Of a stretch of DNA of 64,000 nt, positions 14,355 through 23,404 are shown one piece after another. The DNA lies in contig NZ_MOBR01000044.1 in the NCBI RefSeq assembly GCF_003732705.1, forward strand, positions 48,356 through 112,355. Direction: 5' to 3'. Position numbers and translations under genes: made by a program. The first letter of the stretch is position 1; each line of letters starts with the position of its first letter. The DNA is from Pseudomonas frederiksbergensis. Lineage in GTDB: Bacteria; Pseudomonadota; Gammaproteobacteria; Pseudomonadales; Pseudomonadaceae. The notes beneath the pieces were generated by a model. It made no database searches. It worked only from the letters and a program-made list of their open reading frames with translations, and was not told where the DNA came from.

Positions 14355-16667
14355 ATGGCCCTGGCCCACACCCTTGGTTTTCCGCGCATCGGCGCTGACC
14401 GCGAACTGAAAAAAGCCCTCGAATCCTACTGGAAGGGCGATCTCGATCAGGACGCGTTGAAAGCCGTCGGCCGCCAACTGCGCGCCACCCATTGGCAATT
14501 GCAGAAAGATGCCGGCATCGATCTGCTGCCGGTGGGCGACTTCGCCTGGTACGACCAGGTGCTGAGCCATTCCCTGGCCTTCGGCGTGGTGCCCGAGCGT
14601 TTCGACAGCACCCTGGATGCCAGCGGCCAGCCGACCCTCGACACTTTGTTCGCCATGGCCCGTGGCGCGACCGCAGCCTGCTGCGGCGGTGAGCACACTA
14701 AAGCGCAATACGCCCAAGAGCTGACCAAGTGGTTCGACACCAACTACCACTACCTGGTCCCGGAATTCAGCGCCGATCAACCATTCAAGTTGAGCTGGGA
14801 ACAGCTGTTCGACGAAGTCGCCGAAGCCAAAGCCCTGGGGCACAACGTCAAACCGGTGATCATCGGCCCGCTGACTTACCTGTGGCTGGGCAAGGCGAAA
14901 GGCAACGACTTCGACAAACTTGAATTGCTGGAACGCCTGCTGCCGGTCTACAACGAAATCCTCGGTCGCCTCGCCGAGCAGGGCGTGGAATGGGTACAGA
15001 TCGATGAACCGATCCTGACCCTCGACCTGCCGCAAGACTGGAAAAGTGCGTTCGAACGCGCTTACCACATCCTGCAATACTCGCCGCTGAAAAAACTCGT
15101 GGCGACGTACTTCAGCGGCCTGGAAGACAACCTCGGTCTGGCCGTCAGCCTGCCGGTGCAAGGCCTGCACATCGACGCGGTGCGTGCGCCGGATCAACTC
15201 GGCCAAGTGCTGGATCGCCTGCCGACCTACAAGATTCTCTCGGTGGGTCTGGTCAACGGGCGTAACGTCTGGCGCTGCGAACTGGAACACGTGCTGGCGC
15301 AACTGCAACCGGCGCAAGAGCGGTTTGGCGACAATCTGTGGGTCAGCAGTTCCTGCTCGTTGCTGCACAGCCCGGTGGACCTGGAACGCGAAGACAAACT
15401 CGACCCGGAACTGAAATCCTGGCTGGCCTTCGCCGTGCAAAAGTGCGGTGAAATCGCCGTGCTGCGGGATGCCCTCAACGATCCGCAGTCGCCCAAGGTG
15501 CACGCCGCGTTGGCCGAGAGCCGCGCAATTCAGGCCAGCCGTGCGCAATCGCCGCGCATCCATAAAGCTGAAGTCCAGGCCCGCATCAGCGCTATCGGCG
15601 CCAAGGACAGCCAACGTCATTCGCCGTTTGCCAAGCGCATCGAGCAGCAACGTGCGCGCCTGCAATTGCCGGCGTTTCCGACCACCACCATCGGCTCGTT
15701 CCCGCAGACCGGTTCGATCCGTCTCGCTCGTCAGGCTTTCAAACAAGGCAAGCTGTCGGCCAACGATTACACCGACGCCATGCACAGCGAAATCCGTCAT
15801 GCGGTGCAAGTCCAGGAACGCCTGGGGCTGGACGTGTTGGTGCACGGTGAAGCCGAGCGCAACGACATGGTCGAGTACTTCGCCGAGCAACTGGATGGCT
15901 ACCTGTTTACCCGTTTCGGCTGGGTCCAGAGCTACGGTTCCCGTTGCGTGAAACCGGCGATCATCTACGGCGACTTGAGCCGCCCGAACGCCATGACCGT
16001 CGACTGGATCACCTACGCACAAAGCCTGACCGACAAGGTCATGAAAGGCATGCTCACCGGTCCCGTGACCATGCTGATGTGGTCGTTCCCGCGTGAAGAC
16101 GTGTCGCGCAAAATCCAGGCGCAACAACTGGCCCTGGCCCTGCGCGACGAAGTGGTGGACCTGGAAAACGCCGGCATCAAAATCGTGCAAATCGACGAAG
16201 CCGCGTTCCGCGAAGGCTTGCCGCTGCGCCGGGCGCAATGGCAGGAATACCTCGACTGGGCGGTGGAAGCGTTCCGCTTGACGGCCTCCGGCGTGCGGGA
16301 CGAAACCCAGATCCACACCCACATGTGCTACAGCGAATTCAACGACGTGATCGAATCCATCGCGGCCATGGACGCCGATGTGATCACCATCGAAACCTCC
16401 CGTTCGGACATGGAATTGCTCGAGGCCTTCAAAGTCTTCGACTACCCGAACGACATCGGCCCAGGCGTGTATGACATCCACTCGCCACGGGTGCCGGACA
16501 CGGCCGAGATGGTCAAGTTGATGAGCAAAGCGGTGAAGCGTATTCCGGCCGAGCGGTTGTGGGTCAACCCGGACTGCGGCCTGAAGACCCGTGCCTGGCC
16601 GGAGACTGAGGCGGCATTGGTGAACATGGTGGCGGCGGCGCGGCAGTTGCGCAGTCAGTTGGCGTAA
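14355..16667 (+). CDS. metE: Cobalamin-independent methionine synthase
   Basis: 770 residues, the standard MetE length. It transfers the methyl group of 5-methyltetrahydropteroyltri-L-glutamate to homocysteine, the last step of methionine synthesis, in the cytoplasm. The start ALAHTLGFPRIGADRELKKA is the conserved MetE N-terminus. ATTIGSFPQT-type sequence (TTTIGSFPQTGSIR) begins the C-terminal barrel. Zinc ligands are recognisable in HTHMCYSEF and in NPDCGLKTR near the end. GGGAG lies 11 bases before the ATG at 14355; an upstream in-frame ATG at 14259 would read through the MetR box and is rejected. Divergent from metR; a Rho-independent terminator follows. Confidence 0.97.
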   Translation: MALAHTLGFPRIGADRELKKALESYWKGDLDQDALKAVGRQLRATHWQLQKDAGIDLLPVGDFAWYDQVLSHSLAFGVVPERFDSTLDASGQPTLDTLFAMARGATAACCGGEHTKAQYAQELTKWFDTNYHYLVPEFSADQPFKLSWEQLFDEVAEAKALGHNVKPVIIGPLTYLWLGKAKGNDFDKLELLERLLPVYNEILGRLAEQGVEWVQIDEPILTLDLPQDWKSAFERAYHILQYSPLKKLVATYFSGLEDNLGLAVSLPVQGLHIDAVRAPDQLGQVLDRLPTYKILSVGLVNGRNVWRCELEHVLAQLQPAQERFGDNLWVSSSCSLLHSPVDLEREDKLDPELKSWLAFAVQKCGEIAVLRDALNDPQSPKVHAALAESRAIQASRAQSPRIHKAEVQARISAIGAKDSQRHSPFAKRIEQQRARLQLPAFPTTTIGSFPQTGSIRLARQAFKQGKLSANDYTDAMHSEIRHAVQVQERLGLDVLVHGEAERNDMVEYFAEQLDGYLFTRFGWVQSYGSRCVKPAIIYGDLSRPNAMTVDWITYAQSLTDKVMKGMLTGPVTMLMWSFPREDVSRKIQAQQLALALRDEVVDLENAGIKIVQIDEAAFREGLPLRRAQWQEYLDWAVEAFRLTASGVRDETQIHTHMCYSEFNDVIESIAAMDADVITIETSRSDMELLEAFKVFDYPNDIGPGVYDIHSPRVPDTAEMVKLMSKAVKRIPAERLWVNPDCGLKTRAWPETEAALVNMVAAARQLRSQLA

Positions 16668-16693
16668 TGACTGACGGTTGTTGATAACGACAT

Positions 16694-16733
16694 GAAAGCC
16701 CGCTGAACCGGTGACGGTCAGCGGGCTTTTTTA
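16694..16733 (+). terminator. Rho-independent terminator of metE
   Basis: GAAAGCCCGCTGA and TCAGCGGGCTTTTTT form a 12-bp stem with a run of six T on the plus strand, 27 bases after the metE stop. The A-run on the left may also serve the convergent gene. Confidence 0.9.
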
Positions 16734-16746
16734 CGCTTATCGGTAC

Positions 16747-19401
16747 TCAGGGCTCCCGGCTCAGAACAATCCATGGAATATCCAGCACATTGCCGCGTCC
16801 ACCCTCCATGCCGCTTTCGAGGTGCAGCGTGACCTCGGGCGTGGGTGGCACAAAATGCAGGCTAAGCACATCGAGGACCTGATTATTCAATCGCAGGAAA
16901 TCCGAAGCGTCGCCGGTGCTGGCACGCAGGCGAAGCAGTGGATGGAGGTCGCCGGGCGCCGATTGAACCACGGCGACCTGGAGCCGATAGGTGGCGCCGG
17001 GTTCGAGGTTGTTGAATGATTTGGACAAGATGTCGGCGGGTGGCGCGCCGGAGACGGTCTCGATCCTGAGTACGGAATAACGCCCGCCCGGCGCCTGGTA
17101 AAAGGCGAAAACACTCTTGAAGTCCGGTTCGTGCGGGGTCCAGCCTTGAAAGTCCGGGTAATCGAACACCGCTCGGTCCCGCGACAGACCTGGCCGGACC
17201 GTGAAGACGTACGGCGGTGAGGGTTGCAAGCCATCGATCGAGCGTGCCGTGATGACATGGCGCGCCACCGCAAAGGCTCGCGCAGGCACGATCCAGTTGC
17301 CATGCGCATCGACCGTGAACCGTCCGAGATTGCGCGCCCCCTCATACACAACCACCGGTTGCCCCGGTGACGCCTTGCCGCGAATAACGATGTTGTGTTG
17401 GTCGTAAGTCTCGCCGTTATGGGGGACCACCTGATCCCGCGCCGTGACGGTGCTGATGATCGGTGTCTGGGTCGGATTGTCTTGCGGGTCATGCACACCG
17501 GTGGGGGCGATCAACAGATGGGGGACTTGGCCACAGGCCCGTGCCCTGGTCTTTTTCGGCATCGGCGCGCAACGGCGCACGCCGCTGACATCCGAGTCGA
17601 AAACCACGTGCGCCGAGTAGGGCGCCATCGGGTCCGGGCCGTTTTTGAGCTGGTCCTGCACGGTATAGAACGAGGTAAATCGCGGACTGTCGCCAGCCTG
17701 CCGAAATTGTTGCGCCGTCAATGTGCGCACGATGCATTGCGGCTCGCCCGTCACGTACGGTAGCAGCTCACTGGGCGAGACCGTGAAGCGCACAATCAGG
17801 CTGCCCATTGTCAGTTCGATGACGTCGTACGCGCGGCAATAGGGGTAGCAAAAACTCACCTCGACGCCCAGCGCTGCACGATCGGCGTCCAGGCCGTTAT
17901 CGATAACGTCTTGTGGCAGTTTCAGTTGCAGTTCCGAGTGCCCGGGATTGCAATCGCGGTCGCGGTTGCCGGGACGGATGGCGTTGTACAAGACCCTCAG
18001 CGGCGGGGCGCAGGTGACGGTGTTGTGGCTGACCCGGCTGACCGTGGCCTCCAGCAGGTTGACCCTGTCGTGCCTGAGTTCAAGCTTGGGGATTTTCATC
18101 TCAAGCCGACCCTTCACGGTGCCGGGCTGGATGATAAGGGTGTCGACGATGCGCCCATTGAGCAGCAGATCGACCACATCCAACGCCGCGGCCCCTGGCA
18201 CCGGATTGATAATGACCCTGGCACCGTTGAGGCCGCTGTCATCGTAAATCCGCAGCGAAACCCCACAATCGGCGCCTTCCACCGCTTCAGTCGCGCCCAA
18301 AATAATCGGTTGGGCAATCTGCAAGACCGCGTTTTCGGCAGCGGCCGCTGGCTGATGGTGCGCCTCGCGGCCTCTAGGCGTGTGACCGACGATGAGTATT
18401 TCCGTGGACGGCAATACGTGCGCAGCGCCGTTGGCGTCGATGCGGGTGAAAAACAGCCGGGCGCTGCCACCGGCCAGAGCCTGCAGGGCATCATTGGCAA
18501 TCTTGCAATCCAGCTTCGACTGGGTTTCCAGGAGGTGTTCCTGAATCAACACCTTCGACTTGCCCGTGCGATCCACGCCTCGCCAGAACAGTGTCAGCTT
18601 GTCTCCGGGGACGAAGCCTTGGGTGTCGAGGCTGACGTTGAGCGATCGGCTGCCCAGCCGGCTCAAATAGAAGGTGTGCTGCTCGTCGGCGCCGTCCACC
18701 GTCGGCAGTACCGGTTTTTCGGTGCCGGACTGGATCATTAGCACACGGCCCGGTGAACGATCCGAGGCCCAATTTTTCAGGTCGTCACACACCGTGTAAT
18801 ACAGAATGACCGCGCCGTCGCCGTTCCTGGCAACCTTGTCCCTGGACAGCGTAAATGTCAGGGGCTGTCCCACCTCGTCGACCGTTACGGTATGCCGCAA
18901 CGCCCAGTCGCCGAACATCAGCGTGACGGCATCGTTCGGGCACATGCCCTCATAGGCCGGCACGATCACCGTTTCATCCTGTTGGCCGTTGAGGGTGGCC
19001 GAGGTGATCTGGGGCGGTGCCAACCGCTGATCGATTGCGCCGGGCAGACGGGTTTTGACCCGTACTTTCAGCGGAGCGGATCGCTCAAGGTTCACCCGGT
19101 AGGTCAGCGTGATCAGCCCTTCGGGTATCAGCGTCGCCGGGATGCATGGGGTAAGGGGCTGGCCGTCGTAATCCTTCTTGACCGGCAATACCAGAACCAG
19201 CCGCGTGTCGAGATACACCAACACACTGTCGCCAGGCTTGATGGCGTCGGGATCAATGGCGATTTGCAAGCCTCGATCCATGACCATGGCCAGATTGACG
19301 CCCACATCCGCACCGCTGACCGGAGTGATCGCGCCGGGGATTTCAAGCGCTGGGCGCGTGGTCGGTTCGTGATGGGCTACGAGGCGATTGTAAGTGTTCA
19401 T
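16747..19401 (-). CDS. Large Ig-like repeat protein of unknown function
   Basis: 884 residues from the ATG at 19401, preceded by AGAGG; an upstream 43-codon extension is rejected as it lacks a ribosome site. I do not recognise a named family. The protein looks like a string of beta-sandwich (Ig/invasin-like) modules. A pattern of a prolific Pro-rich strand, then PGD-x-hydrophobic-x-hydrophobic and TFTVS recurs (IKPGDSVLVYLDTR, FVPGDKLTLFWRG, MCPNDAVTLMF, CRAYDVIELTMG). A typical Ig-like domain follows (VIRGKASPGQPVVVYEGARNLGRFTVDAHGNW), then a carbohydrate-binding-like C-terminal sandwich (FNNLEPGATYRLQVAVV). There is no clear signal peptide or membrane anchor. It stands alone, convergent with metE and divergent from a secreted hydrolase. 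Adhesion, toxin delivery or matrix roles are all possible. Confidence 0.7.
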   Translation of the reverse strand: MNTYNRLVAHHEPTTRPALEIPGAITPVSGADVGVNLAMVMDRGLQIAIDPDAIKPGDSVLVYLDTRLVLVLPVKKDYDGQPLTPCIPATLIPEGLITLTYRVNLERSAPLKVRVKTRLPGAIDQRLAPPQITSATLNGQQDETVIVPAYEGMCPNDAVTLMFGDWALRHTVTVDEVGQPLTFTLSRDKVARNGDGAVILYYTVCDDLKNWASDRSPGRVLMIQSGTEKPVLPTVDGADEQHTFYLSRLGSRSLNVSLDTQGFVPGDKLTLFWRGVDRTGKSKVLIQEHLLETQSKLDCKIANDALQALAGGSARLFFTRIDANGAAHVLPSTEILIVGHTPRGREAHHQPAAAAENAVLQIAQPIILGATEAVEGADCGVSLRIYDDSGLNGARVIINPVPGAAALDVVDLLLNGRIVDTLIIQPGTVKGRLEMKIPKLELRHDRVNLLEATVSRVSHNTVTCAPPLRVLYNAIRPGNRDRDCNPGHSELQLKLPQDVIDNGLDADRAALGVEVSFCYPYCRAYDVIELTMGSLIVRFTVSPSELLPYVTGEPQCIVRTLTAQQFRQAGDSPRFTSFYTVQDQLKNGPDPMAPYSAHVVFDSDVSGVRRCAPMPKKTRARACGQVPHLLIAPTGVHDPQDNPTQTPIISTVTARDQVVPHNGETYDQHNIVIRGKASPGQPVVVYEGARNLGRFTVDAHGNWIVPARAFAVARHVITARSIDGLQPSPPYVFTVRPGLSRDRAVFDYPDFQGWTPHEPDFKSVFAFYQAPGGRYSVLRIETVSGAPPADILSKSFNNLEPGATYRLQVAVVQSAPGDLHPLLRLRASTGDASDFLRLNNQVLDVLSLHFVPPTPEVTLHLESGMEGGRGNVLDIPWIVLSREP

Positions 19402-19651
19402 GAACGCTGCCTCTGTGTATGCCCGGGTGGGCGATTGAATACACAACAGGGGGAGGCTGCCTACTGTCAGAAATAACAGGTCGGCGGGTGTTTCCGATGA
19501 GTGGTTGCAGGGTTTTACCGTGGGGAACACCGCGAGGCCAGGGACGACCGCTCGGCAATCTTCATCAAACTGTCACGCAACTGTGGCAGCGCGCTTGAAC
19601 AAACTTCATCAGACTCGCGCTCTACTGGGGTTCTGCGTTTCGGTGTTTTTC
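19402..19651. promoter_or_regulatory. Divergent intergenic region
   Basis: 250 bp between the Ig-like gene and the secreted hydrolase gene must hold both promoters. I see no recognisable operator. Some reading frames cross it without ribosome sites. Confidence 0.4.
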
Positions 19652-20683
19652 ATGCGTGCTTTTTTATTCAAGGCGGTTTTCTTGACCGCGCTGTTATTCA
19701 GCCTGCCGTCCTTGGCGGCTTCGCGATGCGATGTCAATGTTCCGACCGAGCACGTCGATCTGGATCAGGTGAGCCTGGCGTACCAGAGCATCGGTCGTGC
19801 GTCCGATCCGGCGTTGCTGTTGGTGATGGGCCTGGGAGGTCAATTGATCCACTGGCCGGACGAGGTGGTGGTTGCGTTGTGTCAGCAGGGCTTTCGGGTG
19901 ATTCGCTATGACAACCGCGATGTCGGGTTGTCGACCTGGCGCCAGACGCCGGCCAACGCCAACCTGACCTTCGAAGTGCTGCGTTACAAACTCGGTTTGC
20001 CGGTGGCGGCGCCTTACACCTTGACCGACATGTCCGAGGACGCGTTGGGGCTGATGGACGCCTTGCACATCGAGCAATTCCACGTGTTGGGGGCGAGCAT
20101 GGGCGGGATGATCGCCCAGCATATGGCGGCCATGGCACCGCAACGGGTCGAGAGCCTGACGTTGATCATGACCAGTTCCGGCGCCGAAGGTTTGCCGGCG
20201 CCGAGTGCGGCGCTGGTGCAATTGTTGTCGCGCCGGGGGGCGCCGAATCGTGAAGTGGCATTGGAGCAACAAGCGGATTTGCTCGCAGCCCTGAGCAGCC
20301 CGACCGTGAGCGATGACCGGCAAGTGCTGCTGCAACAGGCAGCGGCCTCGTACGACCGGGCGTTCAACCCCGAAGGTGTGAAACGCCAGATCATGGCAAT
20401 CCTCGCGGAGCCGAGCCGAGTGGCGCTGCTCAACCAGTTGCGCGTGCCGACATTGGTGGTACACGGCACGGCGGACCCGCTGCTGCCGGTGATGCACGGC
20501 ATACACCTGGCGGCGCACATTCGCGGCAGCCAGTTGAAACTCATCCCGGGCATGGCCCATCGCTTCCAGGAAGCGTTCAAGGCACCGTTGCTGGCGGCGG
20601 TGTTGCCGTACTTGCAATCCCATCGCGAAGACACCTCGCATTGGGCGCAGATTGAGCCGGTGGCAGCCCCCAATCTCCTGTAG
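19652..20683 (+). CDS. Secreted alpha/beta hydrolase
   Basis: 343 residues from the ATG at 19652, chosen because it begins a good signal peptide (AFLFKAVFLTALLFSLPSLAA); a ribosome site is weak. Nucleophile elbow GASMGG (Ser in LGASMGGMIAQ), acid in VVHGTADPLLPV and His in GMAHRFQEAF complete a catalytic triad. Oxyanion region VMGLGGQLIHW. The family includes esterases, lactonases and dehalogenases; substrate unknown. The export signal places it in the periplasm or outside. The stop codon TAG is supplied by the first unit of a REP array (CCTGTAGGAG), so the C-terminus may have been reset when the repeat inserted. Confidence 0.87.
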   Translation: MRAFLFKAVFLTALLFSLPSLAASRCDVNVPTEHVDLDQVSLAYQSIGRASDPALLLVMGLGGQLIHWPDEVVVALCQQGFRVIRYDNRDVGLSTWRQTPANANLTFEVLRYKLGLPVAAPYTLTDMSEDALGLMDALHIEQFHVLGASMGGMIAQHMAAMAPQRVESLTLIMTSSGAEGLPAPSAALVQLLSRRGAPNREVALEQQADLLAALSSPTVSDDRQVLLQQAAASYDRAFNPEGVKRQIMAILAEPSRVALLNQLRVPTLVVHGTADPLLPVMHGIHLAAHIRGSQLKLIPGMAHRFQEAFKAPLLAAVLPYLQSHREDTSHWAQIEPVAAPNLL

Positions 20684-20987
20684 GAGCAAAGCTTGCTCGC
20701 GATAGCGGTCTGCCTGCCACATCGATGGTGACTGACACACCCCAATCCCCTGTAGGAGCAAAGCTTGCTCGCGATAGCGGTCTGCCTGTCCCATTGATGC
20801 TGACTGACACACCCCAATCCCCTGTAGGAGCAAAGCTTGCTCGCGAAAGCGGTCGGCCTGTCCCATTGATGCTGACTGACACACCCCAATCCCCTGTAGG
20901 AGCAAAGCTTGCTCGCGAAAGCGGTCTGCCTGCCACATCGATGGTGACTGACACACCGCTATCGCGAGCAAGCTTTGCTCCTACAGG
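20677..20987. repeat. Tandem REP array with 72-bp period closed by a REPIN
   Basis: CCTGTAGGAGCAAAGCTTGC begins at 20677, 20749, 20821 and 20893, an exact 72-bp spacing. The final unit pairs with an inverted copy ending at 20987, giving a 95-bp REPIN identical in size to that at 1461. The spacer text (CTGACACACCCCAATC) is also repeated, with small changes such as GATAGC/GAAAGC. The array fills the gap between the hydrolase gene and the DsbA-like gene and includes the hydrolase stop codon. No coding potential is visible. Confidence 0.95.
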
Positions 20988-21062
20988 GCGAGGGCTGCAG
21001 TCCTGGGCCTGTCGGGTGTATCGTTCAGGTTTTCCGGTGCGATTGAGCCTGCGAGGTATGCG

Positions 21063-21731
21063 ATGAGTAACTCCCTGAAAATCGATTTTGTCAGCGACGT
21101 GTCCTGCCCCTGGTGCGTCGTCGGCCTGTACGGCCTGACCAAAGCGTTGGACATATTGCGTGACGAAGTCCAGGCCGAGATCCGCTTCCAACCGTTCGAG
21201 CTGAACCCGAACATGGGCCCCGACGGCCAGAACATCACCGAACACATCACCGAAAAATACGGTTCCACCCCCGAGCAATCACAGAAAAACCGCGAGATGA
21301 TCCGCGCCCGTGGCGCCGAGGTCGGGTTTGCCTTTCGTACCGACGGCAACAGCCGCATCTACAATACCTTCGACGCCCACCGCTTGCTCTACTGGGCCGG
21401 GCTGGAAGGGTTGCAGTTCAATCTGAAAGAAGCGCTGTTCAAGGCGTATTTCACCGATGGCGGCAACCCGTCGGACCCTCGGCAATTGGCGCAGATTGCT
21501 GAAAGCGTCGGGCTGGACCGGCAGCGGGCCGAGGCGATTCTGGCCAGCGACGAATACGTCAGGGAAGTTAAAGAGGAAGAGCAGTTGTGGCTGTCGCGCG
21601 GGGTGAGTTCGGTGCCGACGGTGGTGTTTAACGGCCAGTACGCGGTGACGGGCGGGCAACCGGTGGAAACGTTTGTCGGGGCGATCCGGCAGATCATGAG
21701 TGAGGCCAAGGGCGGTACCGTCAGCAACTGA
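21063..21731 (+). CDS. DsbA/FrnE family thiol oxidoreductase
   Basis: 222 residues with a thioredoxin-like fold and active site CPWC at 15-18 (SDVSCPWCVVG). It belongs to the DsbA-like FrnE/2-hydroxychromene-2-carboxylate isomerase family. A cis-Pro loop is visible in GVSSVPTVVFNGQYAVTGGQP. There is no signal peptide, so it is cytoplasmic, unlike DsbA itself. FrnE-type proteins act in polyketide tailoring or in thiol stress; which applies here is unknown. GAGG lies before the ATG. A 31-base segment of its 3' region is near-duplicated downstream at 21851-21881. Confidence 0.87.
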   Translation: MSNSLKIDFVSDVSCPWCVVGLYGLTKALDILRDEVQAEIRFQPFELNPNMGPDGQNITEHITEKYGSTPEQSQKNREMIRARGAEVGFAFRTDGNSRIYNTFDAHRLLYWAGLEGLQFNLKEALFKAYFTDGGNPSDPRQLAQIAESVGLDRQRAEAILASDEYVREVKEEEQLWLSRGVSSVPTVVFNGQYAVTGGQPVETFVGAIRQIMSEAKGGTVSN

Positions 21732-21743
21732 CACCGTCCCCGC

Positions 21744-21845
21744 GATCGTTCCCACGCTCTGCGTGGGAATGCCTCTGGGGACGCTCCGCGTCCAGTGACG
21801 CGGAGCGTCACGGGCTGCATTCCCACGCAGAGCGTGGGAACGATC
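21744..21845. repeat. Long palindromic repeat, GATCGTTCCCACGC family (copy 2)
   Basis: Same ends and inner GACGCTCCGCGTC pair as copy 1, located 12 bases after the DsbA-like stop. Confidence 0.9.
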
Positions 21846-21890
21846 ATCAACGCGGTGACGGGTGGGCAACCGGTGGGAACGATCATCAAA
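21834..21890. repeat. Short direct repeat carrying a coding-sequence fragment
   Basis: GTGGGAACGATCATCAA occurs at 21834-21850 and 21874-21890. Between and overlapping them, 21851-21881 copies 31 bases of the upstream gene (21641-21671) with two mismatches. Confidence 0.75.
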
Positions 21891-21947
21891 GTCCTGAGTT
21901 CGACTCGGTCTTTCAGGTCGATGGAGCTCCAAGAACAACTCGGTCAG

Positions 21948-21988
21948 TCCCCTCGCCCCCTTGGGGAGAGGGTTAGGGAGAGGGGGGG
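21948..21988. repeat. CCCCTCGCCCCCTTGGGGAG-type palindromic repeat
   Basis: A C-rich arm followed by GGGGAGAGGGTTAGGGAGAG, related to the element at 1-50. It lies between the palindromic repeat and the 3' end of the NtrC-type gene. Confidence 0.6.
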
Positions 21989-22015
21989 GTTCCCAAGTCG
22001 TACACAAACCAGCAA

Positions 22016-23404
22016 TCACCGCACAATCTTGTCCACATGAATCCCCAGTTTCTTCAGTCGATACCAAAAGCTGCGCTCGGAGATTCCGATCAGCTGCGCC
22101 GCCGCAGCCTGTACGCCGTTGCTCTGTTGCAGGGCCGCGAGGATGTAGGCCTTTTCAACTTCCGCCAGCGCCGCTTCCAGGTCCGCCGGCACACCGTTGT
22201 TTTCAATCAGCACGCCACTGTCGGCGGGCCGTGAGGCGAACAAATAAGCGGGCAGGTCTTCCTCTTCGATCACCGCCTGGGAAGCCACAATCGTCGCGCG
22301 TTCCACGCAGTTCTGCAGTTCGCGAATATTCCCCGGCCACGAATAATTGGCCATGGCCTGCAACGCCGCCGCGCTGAAACCACTGAAGCGTTTACCCGCC
22401 GCAGCACCCAGCGTGTTAGCGAAATGCCGGGCCAGCGGGGCGATGTCTTCGACCCGTTCGCGCAGGGCCGGCAGCGGGATCGGGAACACGTTGAGGCGGT
22501 AATACAGGTCTTCGCGAAACTCCTTGTTGGCCACCGCGTCCAGCAGGTTCTTGTTGGTGGCGGCGATCACCCGCACATCGACCTTGCGCTCACGGGGATC
22601 GCCCACCGGTTCGATCACTCGCTCCTGCAACGCGCGCAAGATCTTCGCCTGCAACGCCAACGGCATTTCACCGATTTCATCAAGAAACAGCGTGCCCTTG
22701 TCCGCCTGTTGAAAGCGCCCGACCCGGTCCGCCACGGCGCCGGTAAACGCGCCTTTGCGATGGCCGAACATTTCGCTTTCCAGCAAGCCTTCGGGGATCG
22801 CCGCGCAGTTCACCGCCACGAATGGCTTGTCGGCGCGGTTGCCATGTTTGTGGATCGCCCGGGCGACCATTTCCTTGCCGGTGCCGCTTTCGCCGGTCAG
22901 CAAAATCGTCGCGTTGCTTTCGCGCACCGAATCGATGGCGTGCAGCACCCGCCGAAAACTCGGGCTGTCGCCCACCAGGCTGTCGATCTGCTGGTGTTCG
23001 TCGAGTTCGGCGCGCATGCGCTGGTTGTCTTTGAGGATGTCGCGAAATTGCAGGGCCTTGCTGACGGTGATGTCCAGCTCATCGATATCGAACGGCTTGG
23101 CGATGTAGTCGAAGGCGCCGTTGCGCATCGACTGCACGGCGTTTTTCACCGTGCTGTAGGCGGTCATGACGATCACCGGCAATTGCGGAAAACGGCTTTT
23201 GATTTCCGCGAGCAATTGCGGGCCGTCCATGCCGGGCATGCGCCAGTCGCTGATCACCAGGTCGATGTCTTCGCACTCCAGCACTTTGAGCGCGTGCAGG
23301 CCGTTGCCGGCGGTGAACACCGTGATGCCGTTCTGACTCAGGGCCGAGGCCAGCAGGTCGCAGAGCTTGGGCTCGTCGTCGACCACCAGTACGTTATGTG
23401 TCAT
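22016..23404 (-). CDS. NtrC-family sigma-54-dependent response regulator
   Basis: 462 residues from the ATG at 23404, which overlaps the kinase stop by 11 bases. Receiver (VLVVDDEPKLCDLL; acceptor Asp in LVISDWRMPGMDG), AAA+ domain with Walker A GESGTGKE, the sigma-54 contact loop GAFTGA intact (HRKGAFTGAV), Walker B TLFLDEIGEM, and a C-terminal Fis-type helix-turn-helix (GVQAAAAQLIGISERSFWYRLKKLG). It should bind upstream enhancer sites and activate sigma-54 promoters when phosphorylated by the adjacent kinase. A sigma-54-type promoter precedes the operon in which it is the last gene, so it probably activates its own operon. Ligand and name unknown. Confidence 0.93.
   Translation of the reverse strand: MTHNVLVVDDEPKLCDLLASALSQNGITVFTAGNGLHALKVLECEDIDLVISDWRMPGMDGPQLLAEIKSRFPQLPVIVMTAYSTVKNAVQSMRNGAFDYIAKPFDIDELDITVSKALQFRDILKDNQRMRAELDEHQQIDSLVGDSPSFRRVLHAIDSVRESNATILLTGESGTGKEMVARAIHKHGNRADKPFVAVNCAAIPEGLLESEMFGHRKGAFTGAVADRVGRFQQADKGTLFLDEIGEMPLALQAKILRALQERVIEPVGDPRERKVDVRVIAATNKNLLDAVANKEFREDLYYRLNVFPIPLPALRERVEDIAPLARHFANTLGAAAGKRFSGFSAAALQAMANYSWPGNIRELQNCVERATIVASQAVIEEEDLPAYLFASRPADSGVLIENNGVPADLEAALAEVEKAYILAALQQSNGVQAAAAQLIGISERSFWYRLKKLGIHVDKIVR

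Noticed and set aside
14214..16481. 755-codon frame antisense to metE
   Set aside because: Shadow of metE; the plus strand encodes an unmistakable full-length MetE.
20677..20987. Regular 72-bp repeats that could be taken for a CRISPR array
   Set aside because: Spacers are also repeated, the repeat is a REP palindrome found as pairs elsewhere in the window, and no cas gene is present.
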